Origin: Alphaproteobacteria bacterium | GTDB taxonomy: Bacteria > Pseudomonadota > Alphaproteobacteria > Bin65 | Length of the DNA stretch: 48,576 nt | Assembly: GCA_021776685.1 (NCBI GenBank) | Contig: JAJFFJ010000065.1 | Coordinates: forward strand, 1-48,576 | Reading direction: 5' to 3' | In this document: piece by piece, positions 1 to 7,387 of the stretch | Position numbering within the stretch: position 1 is the stretch's first letter | How the letters are laid out: every line of letters begins with the position of its first letter | Position numbers and translations under genes: made by a program | The notes under the pieces: generated by a model | Database searches by the model: none | What the model saw: only the letters and a program-made list of their open reading frames with translations | Told to the model about the DNA's origin: nothing

Positions 1-1
1 G

Positions 2-2152
2 GCCGAGGAGGCCTACCGGGAGGCTCTGAAGGAGCGCCGCCAAAACAACGCCCCTATGGACTGGGCCATGACCCAGAACAATCTCGGCAACCTGCTGCAG
101 GCCCTAGGTGAGGCAACCGGAGACATAGGCACACTGCACCAGGCAGAGGACGCCTTCCAACAGGCCCTGAAGGAGCGTCGCCAAGACAACGCGCCGATCG
201 ACTGGGCTGCGACCCAAAACAATCTTGGCGCGCTACTGCAGACCCTCGGGAAGGCCACCGGGGATATCGTCACCCTGCGCCGGGCCGAGGAGGCCTACCG
301 AGAGGCCCTTAAGGAACGCGGTCGGAACGATACCCCGAAGGCTTGGTCAGAGACGATGGCGAATCTGTCCAATCTCTATCGTTCGATGGAGGATTGGGTT
401 TCTGCTATTGAGACCCTCCAGGATCTTTTGTCGGGAACCGCCCTAACGGTGGCGACGACGCCAATGCCGGGCGAGGCTCGAGGTGTTTTGCGTTCCGCCC
501 GCGGCCAAGGCGACCTTTTGTCGTGGTTATTATTGCAAGACGGTCGTGCTTCGGAGGCTCTGGGCGGCGCGGAGTTTGGCCGTGCGATTTCGTTACGCGC
601 CCACTCGGCTCAGGTGCTTTTCACCACCGAGGGTGAAGTGAGCGAGCATCTTCTAAACTGGCGCGCTGCCGTAGCCCGTGCGGAGGCCGCGGGCCAATCC
701 ATCAACGAGGAAGTTCAGGAGGCGTTTGGCGCTTTTCGTCAGGCCCTCGATGACGCCGGCCTCGGCGTACCCGAGTCACTGTCGGTGGCCGAGATCGGCT
801 TCGCCCTTCCCGATGGCAGCGTCTTTGTTCTTCCGATTGTGACGGAATACGGCGGGGCGATCTTCTTCGTCCGGCAGGGCCAGACGGAGCTTACCGACGA
901 CCATGTGCTGATGATGCCTGAGCTTACCACCGAGGCCGTCCAACACCTCCTGGCCCGTAAGCTCGACGGTCAAGATGATGATGCCCCTCCCGTTGAGGAT
1001 GACGATGCCGCCGCTGCTGAGGGGTGGACCGGCTGGCTGCCTGGCTATATGGCCTTCCGGGCTTCCATCAACCAATATTTCCAGCCGCGCCGGGGCGCCG
1101 TTGCCGCCTGGAACAGCCAGATCGAAAGCACGCTGAGCGAGATGTGGGACCTGATCATGAAGCCGGTCCACAACCGCCTCATTCAGCTGGGACTGACGCC
1201 GGCGGACAAGACCGAGAATGCAGAGGCATTAGCCCCGGAAGTGATCCTGGCGCTGCCTGGCACGATTGCTACTCTCCCGTGGCATGCCGCCGGATACGAA
1301 ATGGAGGACGGTTCTCGCTCCTACGCTCTTTCCAGCTGGGCCTTTTCCTATACCCCCAGCATCGGCACCCTGATCACCGGCCGAAGGAAACTGGAGAAGC
1401 TCAGGGACACCCCGAACAGCCTCTTAGCCGTCACCAACCCTAGCAATGACTTCCTCGCTTCCGACGGCAACCCGGTGCGGCAGACTCCCGTCTGGGACCT
1501 CTTCGAGGATCCGTACAGAACGGACCTCAAGGGCGCCAAAGTAGCCGCCTCACACCATGACGATGTCGCCACCCTCGCGCGCATCACCGAGGCCATGCCC
1601 GAGGCCAAGTACTACGTCATGTACACCCATGGCAGCGGCAACCTGTTGGGTGTCGATACAGCAGCCCTTACCACCGCGGACTTTCCCCTCACACCAGAGC
1701 ACCTCCGCCGCATGAACCTGGAAGCAGCCCGCTATGCCATGCTCGCCGCCTGCGATTCCGGCACCCTGGATATCCAACACCTCCCGGACGAGTTCAGTGG
1801 CATGCAACTCAGCATGTTGGAGGCTGGTTGTCCGGGAGCCTGCGGAACGCTGTGGCCTGTGGAAGTGTCTGTCACCGCCCCCCTGGTCCGGGAATTCTTC
1901 AGCCACCATCTGGGCCAACCCGGCACTGGCGGCCTGTCGCCCGCGCAGGCCCTGCGCAAGGTACAGCTCAACATGCTGGATCACGCTGAGCCCGCTCCCG
2001 ACAGCGCCGTCGCAAGCACTGCATCTGGCTTCGACGAGGACGAGGACACCGGCGAAACACAACCCAAAGACGGCAACACCCAGGAATATCAACGTCGGCC
2101 AGACGTCGCCTTACCTTTCTTCTGGGCGGCATTCGCACACTGGGGCGTGTGA
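2..2152 (+). CDS. TPR-CHAT protease, 5' end cut by window
   Basis: The reading frame is open from the window edge, so the start lies upstream; 716 residues are visible. The N-terminal part holds about three degenerate 47-residue TPR-type repeats with the signature TQNNLGNLLQALGEATGD. A helical middle follows, and then a C-terminal CHAT domain (caspase-like, clan CD). The catalytic His lies in YTHGSGN (His codon 1628-1630) and the catalytic Cys in LAACDSGT (Cys codon 1751-1753); the later motif GACGTLWPVE is also typical of CHAT. CHAT-TPR proteins are known as proteases in bacterial conflict systems, activated by partner proteins or nucleic acids; a role here is inferred from family and location. 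The C-terminal half is close to the CHAT gene at 3543, with long identical stretches. A probable terminator directly follows the stop. Confidence 0.9.
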   Translation, partial: AEEAYREALKERRQNNAPMDWAMTQNNLGNLLQALGEATGDIGTLHQAEDAFQQALKERRQDNAPIDWAATQNNLGALLQTLGKATGDIVTLRRAEEAYREALKERGRNDTPKAWSETMANLSNLYRSMEDWVSAIETLQDLLSGTALTVATTPMPGEARGVLRSARGQGDLLSWLLLQDGRASEALGGAEFGRAISLRAHSAQVLFTTEGEVSEHLLNWRAAVARAEAAGQSINEEVQEAFGAFRQALDDAGLGVPESLSVAEIGFALPDGSVFVLPIVTEYGGAIFFVRQGQTELTDDHVLMMPELTTEAVQHLLARKLDGQDDDAPPVEDDDAAAAEGWTGWLPGYMAFRASINQYFQPRRGAVAAWNSQIESTLSEMWDLIMKPVHNRLIQLGLTPADKTENAEALAPEVILALPGTIATLPWHAAGYEMEDGSRSYALSSWAFSYTPSIGTLITGRRKLEKLRDTPNSLLAVTNPSNDFLASDGNPVRQTPVWDLFEDPYRTDLKGAKVAASHHDDVATLARITEAMPEAKYYVMYTHGSGNLLGVDTAALTTADFPLTPEHLRRMNLEAARYAMLAACDSGTLDIQHLPDEFSGMQLSMLEAGCPGACGTLWPVEVSVTAPLVREFFSHHLGQPGTGGLSPAQALRKVQLNMLDHAEPAPDSAVASTASGFDEDEDTGETQPKDGNTQEYQRRPDVALPFFWAAFAHWGV

Positions 2153-2183
2153 AGACCTATGCCTGAAGTGGTCTTGTTTTTTT
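2152..2183 (+). terminator. Probable rho-independent terminator after first CHAT gene
   Basis: A 6-bp stem AAGACC/GGTCTT (2152-2157 with 2170-2175) with a 12-base loop is followed by one G and seven T (2177-2183). It overlaps the last base of the CHAT stop codon. The stem is short, so strength is uncertain. Confidence 0.5.
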
Positions 2184-2310
2184 CCACTGTTCCGACCTGC
2201 GCGTAAGATGTGTCGGTCGGGACATTCAAATCTTATGAAACATTCTCGATGGCGGTCGACCACTTAGCGAAGATCAGTCAATATCGAGATTACTAAAGTA
2301 TTGCGGCGTC

Positions 2311-3546
2311 ATGGGCGCCGTTGAAGTACTCAGCGAACTGGTGGATATAGTGCCACGGCGAATTGACAGCAATTCAGGCGGCCCCTCCGACCCCAATACA
2401 ACCGCAGAGGGCCAGGCGCCGCCGCTACCGCCCGAGGTGATCCGCCTTTGGAACGAAGCGGAAGAAATTACCTCGACGAACCCGAACGCGATTAGGGAAA
2501 AGGTTAGTCTCCTTGAACAGTGCCGGGACCTGCTCGGGGGGGTGCCCGAGCATTGGCACGCAATCGGCGTGGCACACGGCGCCCTGGGCAACCTGCTGCG
2601 GTCCCTGGGCGAGGCCACGGGCGACATCGATGCCCTGCGACGGGCCGAAGCGGCCTATAGCGAGGCGCTGAAGGAATATCGACGGGACAACGCCCCCATG
2701 GACTGGGCTGGGACTCAGAACAACCTCGGTAACCTGCTGAAGGCCCTGGGCGAGGCTACGGGTGACGTCGACACCCTGCGCCGGGCCGAAGCGGCCTATG
2801 GCGAGGCGCTAAAAGAATATCGACGGGACAACGCCCCCATGCAGTGGGCCGCGACCCAGAACAACCTCGGTGCCCTGCTGCAGTCGCTGGGCGAGGCCAC
2901 GGGCGTCCTCGATGCCCTGCGCCGGGCCGAGGCCGCCTTTGGCGAGGCGCTCAAAGAACGCCGCCAGGACATCGCCCCGATGAACTGGGCTGGGACCCAG
3001 AACAATCTCGGCGCCCTGCTGCAGGCACTGGGCGAGGCCACGGGCGACATCGACAGCCTGCGCCGGGCCGAGACCGCCTTTCGCGAGGCGCTCAATGAGC
3101 GCCGCGAGGACAACGCCCCAATGCTGTGGGCTAGGACCCAGTGTAATCTCGGCACCCTGCTACAGACCTTGGGCGAGGCCACGGGCGACATCGATGCCCT
3201 GCGACGGGCCGAAGCGGCCTATGGCGAAGCGCTCAAGGAGTATCGCCAGGACAACGCCCCCATGGACTGGGCAATGACCCAGAACAATCTCGGCAACCTA
3301 CTGCGGGCTCTTGGCGGAGCCACGGGCGACATCGACAGCCTGCGCCGGGGTGAGACGGCCTTTAGCGAGGCGTTGAAGGAATATCGTCAGGATAATGCCC
3401 CGATGAACTGGGCTGGGACCCAGAACAATCTCGGCACCCTGCTGCAGGCACTGGGCGAGGCCACGGGCGACATCAATACCCTGCGCCGGGCCGAAGCGGC
3501 CTATGGGGAGGCGCTGAAAGAGCAACGTCGGGTCAATGATCCATGA
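2311..3546 (+). CDS. TPR-repeat protein, partner or severed N-terminal half of the next CHAT gene
   Basis: This 411-residue protein has about 85 unique N-terminal residues followed by seven repeats of exactly 47 residues (141 bp at DNA level). Consensus features are GEATGDIDxLRRAEAAY, EALKEYRRDNAP and MxWAxTQNNLGxLL. These are long TPR-like units identical in style to those at the start of the first CHAT protein. It stops inside a repeat, and the next gene begins with the rest of a repeat in the +2 frame, through an ATGA overlap (3543-3546). Either the ancestral TPR-CHAT protein was split by a one-base change, or the two parts are made as translationally coupled subunits. No transmembrane segment or signal peptide is visible. 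The start ATG has only a weak ribosome binding site. Confidence 0.8.
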   Translation: MGAVEVLSELVDIVPRRIDSNSGGPSDPNTTAEGQAPPLPPEVIRLWNEAEEITSTNPNAIREKVSLLEQCRDLLGGVPEHWHAIGVAHGALGNLLRSLGEATGDIDALRRAEAAYSEALKEYRRDNAPMDWAGTQNNLGNLLKALGEATGDVDTLRRAEAAYGEALKEYRRDNAPMQWAATQNNLGALLQSLGEATGVLDALRRAEAAFGEALKERRQDIAPMNWAGTQNNLGALLQALGEATGDIDSLRRAETAFREALNERREDNAPMLWARTQCNLGTLLQTLGEATGDIDALRRAEAAYGEALKEYRQDNAPMDWAMTQNNLGNLLRALGGATGDIDSLRRGETAFSEALKEYRQDNAPMNWAGTQNNLGTLLQALGEATGDINTLRRAEAAYGEALKEQRRVNDP

Positions 3547-5492
3547 ATCGGGCCAGTTCTGATAACAACCTTAGCAGATTGCCGCAGAATCGAAGCACGG
3601 CCTCAGAGGAAGTCGATACCCTGCGCTGGGCCGAGGCGGCTTTCGGCAAAACACATCAAACGAAGGGATGGGACAACAGCTCAATAAGTTGGGCCGAAAC
3701 TCTAGGTAACCGGACGCGGCTTCAGGTCTCCCGGGAAGACTGGGTGAATGTTGCTGAGACTCTCCAGGAGCTGCTGTCCGGCATCGCCACAACAGTGGCG
3801 GCTACGCCTATGCCGGGTGAAGTACGCGGCGTCCTGCGCCATGCCAGGGGCCAGGGCGATCGACTCGCCTGGGCGCTGCTTCAGGAAGGGCGTGCCGAGG
3901 ACGCCATGCGCGGCGCCGAACTCGGTCGCGCCATGATGCTCCGTGCCCATTCCGCGTTCGCCCTGGTCACCCCTGGCGACGCTACCGGCGAACGGCTCCT
4001 GGATCTCCGCGCCGTGTGGCGCGCAGCGGTCGCCCGCCTCGAGGCCACCGGCCAGTCGATCAATGACGAGGTCCGCGAGAGCTTCGAAGCCTTCCGCAAG
4101 GCCCTGGAGGAAGCCGGCCTCGGCACGCCAGCGCCTTTATCTGTTGCCGATATCAGCGGCGACCTTCCTGCCGGTGGGGTGCTCGTGATGCCGATCATGA
4201 CGGAACACGGCGGCGCCGTCTTCTTCGTCAGGCAGGGGCAGACAGCACTGACCGACGATCACGTGCTGCCCCTGCCTGACCTCACCACTGCCTCTGTACG
4301 CCAACTCCTGGCCCGCGACCTCAATGACGACGCCAACGATGAGCCCGATTGGACCGGCTGGCTCCCTGGCTACGGCGTCTTTCAGAGTTCCATCAACCAA
4401 TATTTCCAGCCGCGCCGGGGCGCCGTTGCCGTCTGGAACAGCCAGATCGAAAGCACGCTGAGCGAGATGTGGGACCTGATCATGAAGCCGGTCCATGAAC
4501 ATCTCATCAAGCTCGGTCTGACATCGGGAGACAAGACAGGCAACGAGCCCGGTGATCCGGACGACACCGCCGCCCCCGAAGTGGTGCTCGCATTGCCCGG
4601 CCTCATGTCGAACCTGCCCTGGCATGCGGCGGGGTATCAGCAGAAAGACGGATCCCGTTACTTCGCTCTGAGAAGCTGGGCGATCTCCTATATCCCAAGC
4701 CTCGGCACCATGATCGGGGGTCGCAGGAAACTGGAGAAGCTCAGGGACACCCCGAACAGCCTCTTCGCCGTCACAAATCCGGACAACAGCTTTCTCGATG
4801 CCAACAAAAAGCTAATCCGCCAGAGCCCTGTCTGGGACCTCTTCGAGGATCCGTACAGGACCGACCTCAAGGGCGCCAAAGTAGCCGCCTCACACCATGA
4901 CGATGTCGCCACCCTCGCGCGCATCACCGAGGCCATGCCTCAGGCCAAGTATCTTGTGCTTTACACCCACGGCAGCGGCAACCTGGCGGGTGCCGACACC
5001 GCGGCTCTTGTCACCGTCGACGACCCACTTACCATAGGCCACCTCCGCCGCATGAACCTGGAAGCAGCCCGCTACGCCATGCTCGCCGCCTGTGATTCCG
5101 GCACCCTGGATATCCAACACCTCCCGGACGAGTTCAGTGGCATGCAACTCAGCATGTTGGAGGCTGGTTGTCCGGGAGCCTGCGGAACGCTGTGGCCTGT
5201 GGAAGTGTCTGTCACTGCCCCCCTGGTCCGGGACTTCTTCAGCCACCATCTGGGCCAACCCGGCACTGGCGGCCCGTCGCCCGCGCAGGCCCTGCGCAGG
5301 GCACAGCTCAACATGCTCGACCACGCCGAGCCCGCTCCCGACAGCGCCGTCGCCAGCACCGCATCTGGCTTCGACGAGGACGAGGATACTGGCGAAACAC
5401 AACCCAAAGACGGCAACACCCAGGAACATCACCGCCGGCTAGACGTCGCCTTACCTTTCTTCTGGGCTGCATTCGCACACTGGGGCGTGTAA
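3543..5492 (+). CDS. CHAT protease with residual TPR repeat, second copy
   Basis: A 649-residue protein starting in the ATGA overlap with the TPR gene. Residues 1-80 are a decayed repeat (AEAAFGK, ISWAETLGN) that continues the TPR array of the upstream frame. The CHAT domain occupies roughly residues 330-649, with His476 in YTHGSGN and Cys517 in LAACDSGT, so both catalytic residues are kept. The domain closely matches the first CHAT gene, with near-identical stretches alternating with divergent ones. No start signal independent of the upstream gene is obvious; coupled re-initiation or frameshifting would be needed. Intact catalytic residues and a full-length domain argue against simple decay. 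Role: likely cysteine protease in a conflict or abortive-infection system (inference). Confidence 0.85.
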   Translation: MNRASSDNNLSRLPQNRSTASEEVDTLRWAEAAFGKTHQTKGWDNSSISWAETLGNRTRLQVSREDWVNVAETLQELLSGIATTVAATPMPGEVRGVLRHARGQGDRLAWALLQEGRAEDAMRGAELGRAMMLRAHSAFALVTPGDATGERLLDLRAVWRAAVARLEATGQSINDEVRESFEAFRKALEEAGLGTPAPLSVADISGDLPAGGVLVMPIMTEHGGAVFFVRQGQTALTDDHVLPLPDLTTASVRQLLARDLNDDANDEPDWTGWLPGYGVFQSSINQYFQPRRGAVAVWNSQIESTLSEMWDLIMKPVHEHLIKLGLTSGDKTGNEPGDPDDTAAPEVVLALPGLMSNLPWHAAGYQQKDGSRYFALRSWAISYIPSLGTMIGGRRKLEKLRDTPNSLFAVTNPDNSFLDANKKLIRQSPVWDLFEDPYRTDLKGAKVAASHHDDVATLARITEAMPQAKYLVLYTHGSGNLAGADTAALVTVDDPLTIGHLRRMNLEAARYAMLAACDSGTLDIQHLPDEFSGMQLSMLEAGCPGACGTLWPVEVSVTAPLVRDFFSHHLGQPGTGGPSPAQALRRAQLNMLDHAEPAPDSAVASTASGFDEDEDTGETQPKDGNTQEHHRRLDVALPFFWAAFAHWGV

Positions 5493-5504
5493 AACTTGTA
5501 AAAA

Positions 5505-5530
5505 AAGGGCCTGACGCAGGTCAGGCCCTT
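5505..5530 (-). terminator. Strong rho-independent terminator between convergent genes
   Basis: A perfect 10-bp stem AAGGGCCTGA/TCAGGCCCTT with a 6-base loop. The run of A to its left gives a U-tract only on minus-strand transcripts, so it mainly terminates the membrane protein gene that ends at 5560; it may also slow reading from the CHAT side. Confidence 0.85.
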
Positions 5531-5559
5531 GGAGGTCGATGAGGTTATGTGGCCGAGCG

Positions 5560-7029
5560 TTAAGCCCCGGCGACGTCACGCAGCAGGTTGCGGATCCAGT
5601 CCAGATCGCCACGACCGAGCGGATAGAACCGATACTTGGTGGCGCCGCCAGTAAAGACGGCGCGGCTCTCGACCCAGTCGGGATCCAGCTCGTCGAGGGA
5701 GACCGAGCCCGGCAGATCGGGAGCCGGTTTCCACTTTCGGCGCAGGACCAGATCCTGGCAGTCGGCTACAATGGCGGCATCACCATTCAGTGGCACAACG
5801 AAATAGGCTTGCTGGCGGTGTTCATAACGCAGGTTGAGAAGCAAAGGAGCCCAGCGGGTGTAGTGCTCGATTACCCGTGGGTCACGCTCTGCCGGGGGCA
5901 GCTCGGTCGTATCCGGGTCGTCCAGCTCGCGCAGCCGCCACAGGAGCAGTAAAATAAACAGCTCGATGCCCCCGGCCATACCCAGTGCAAGCTTGGCCTG
6001 GCCGAACAGCTTGGCGAACTTCGGGTCCGACTGGCCGGTGACCATCTGGCCGAACACTTTGAACGCGATCGCATAGGACAGCTTTATCGCGTCGCCGAAG
6101 TCGAGGATTTCAATTGTCGGCGGCGTGCCGGTCTTCACGGCGGACAGCGCGTCAAGCTGGCGCTTGAGGTCGAGCAGCTGGCGAACCGATGCCCGATCCC
6201 CGCAAATGAACCTGGCGCCCGTCTTCGGGTCATAGAATTGAGTCCGGAACGCCGTCAGGTTTGTCTCCACAAAGTGACGCATGGCAGACAAGCGGGGATC
6301 CGCCTTGAGTCTCCTCAGCTCAGCGTAAGCCTTGTTGACTTCTGTCTGCGTCAGCTTCTTGCGGAAGCGTGCCAGGATGATGATGGCGCCGGTGGCCATG
6401 GCGCGGGCCTGAGATGCGAAGCGCGTGGCCTGCTGCTGCTGGTGTTTGCGCATCCGATGGCGGCGCCCACGCTTACGGACAACAAGTTTTTTGCCGTCAC
6501 AAGAGGTGCCGCGGCTGACCTCCTGCCGGGCCTTATCTCGCGTCAGCAGCGCCGTACGATCCATGCTGCCGGCAAAGACCTCGAACCGTTTTTGGATTTC
6601 GGCGGCAGGCACCATGATCGCCTGGCTTTGGCCGAGATGGATGAACTGCGCGAGATCAGATGCAGCCATGATGTGCAACCAACAACCCATCGCGAGAAGC
6701 GCACTGATCGAGGAGAGGACGCTGCCGGCGACGGTAAAAATGGTCCTCACTTTAACTGAATTTTGCCTGTCAAGGGCGGCTCCCCAGAAGATGATGATGC
6801 CCAGCGACAGCATCGTCGTCACCACGCCGGCAGTGATGACCGCCTGCCATAGGCTGATCTGGGTGGCGAACCATGTGACTATTCCGACGCCGGATGAAAG
6901 CAGACTCAATTTTATCAGGAGGAAAAGTTCAAGCCAGATCGGTAGTTTCTTGGACCGGAAGATGCGGGCGTACCAGGCGGACTGTTGCCTGACGCTGGCG
7001 CCCCCGGAGGTGGCGAGTTTGGTGGTCAT
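5560..7029 (-). CDS. Multi-pass membrane protein of unknown function
   Basis: I do not recognise a family. The 489-residue protein has three hydrophobic helices near the N-terminus (about residues 33-55, 58-80 and 95-117). Then comes a long soluble part with a very basic patch (VRKRGRRHRMRKH), a charged helical stretch, a fourth hydrophobic segment near residue 355 (MAGGIELFILLLLW), and a C-terminal soluble domain of about 120 residues rich in W, Y and D. It is transcribed convergently to the CHAT genes and in the same direction as the PBP gene upstream. Its leader carries the same TTGAC-rich motifs as the PBP leader, which suggests joint control. It could be a membrane-bound effector or a substrate of the CHAT proteases; that is inference only. 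Confidence 0.75.
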   Translation of the reverse strand: MTTKLATSGGASVRQQSAWYARIFRSKKLPIWLELFLLIKLSLLSSGVGIVTWFATQISLWQAVITAGVVTTMLSLGIIIFWGAALDRQNSVKVRTIFTVAGSVLSSISALLAMGCWLHIMAASDLAQFIHLGQSQAIMVPAAEIQKRFEVFAGSMDRTALLTRDKARQEVSRGTSCDGKKLVVRKRGRRHRMRKHQQQQATRFASQARAMATGAIIILARFRKKLTQTEVNKAYAELRRLKADPRLSAMRHFVETNLTAFRTQFYDPKTGARFICGDRASVRQLLDLKRQLDALSAVKTGTPPTIEILDFGDAIKLSYAIAFKVFGQMVTGQSDPKFAKLFGQAKLALGMAGGIELFILLLLWRLRELDDPDTTELPPAERDPRVIEHYTRWAPLLLNLRYEHRQQAYFVVPLNGDAAIVADCQDLVLRRKWKPAPDLPGSVSLDELDPDWVESRAVFTGGATKYRFYPLGRGDLDWIRNLLRDVAGA

Positions 7030-7092
7030 TAGACTGTCCCTGCTTGGAGATACACGCAGGGGCAGTTTACTATTTTCGGAAATATAAACATC

Positions 7093-7156
7093 TGACGATA
7101 CTTGACTATAATTCGCTTTTGCAATTTTCCTGACGATAGTTGACGAACATTTACTT
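7093..7156 (-). promoter_or_regulatory. TTGAC-rich repeated motif upstream of membrane protein gene
   Basis: An AT-rich stretch holding TGACGATA (7093-7100), TTGACTATA (7102-7110) and TGACGATAGTTGACGA followed by ATTTACTT (7131-7156). The same motifs recur before the PBP gene at 9928-9978, in both cases about 50-130 bases upstream of the start codon. This fits shared operator or promoter elements; which strand acts as promoter is not clear. Confidence 0.45.
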
Positions 7157-7238
7157 CATCTATTTTTCTAATATCAATATAGAGCCATGATATATTGCCA
7201 GTCCCATGATAATCAAGGGTATCTACGGGTTTCCTCCC

Positions 7239-7364
7239 TCACGCGCTGTCTTGAGTGACCGCCACCCAAATGAAAACCAAGGCGGTCGTCAGCAGGGTTG
7301 GGGGTGAGGTGCCCGTGGGAATGGCGACGGGAATATCGGCGAAGTCGCCATCCCCGTTGGCCAC
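7239..7364 (-). CDS. Possible small membrane peptide (41 aa)
   Basis: A frame beginning with GTG (7362-7364), preceded at short distance by AGAGG, encodes 41 residues ending at TGA 7239-7241. The C-terminal half (TLLTTALVFIWVAVTQ) could form one membrane helix. It lies between the PBP gene and the membrane protein gene on the same strand. Composition is GC-rich, unlike the AT-rich leader next to it. There is no family match that I know; it may equally be a remnant. Weak evidence. Confidence 0.25.
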   Translation of the reverse strand: MANGDGDFADIPVAIPTGTSPPTLLTTALVFIWVAVTQDSA

Positions 7365-7387
7365 AAGGCCTCTATCACGATTGGCGG

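Noticed and set aside
2584-3530. Repeats suggestive of a CRISPR array
   Set aside because: The 141-bp units are in-frame coding TPR repeats without spacers, and no cas genes are present, so a type III-E (CRISPR-CHAT) system is not supported.
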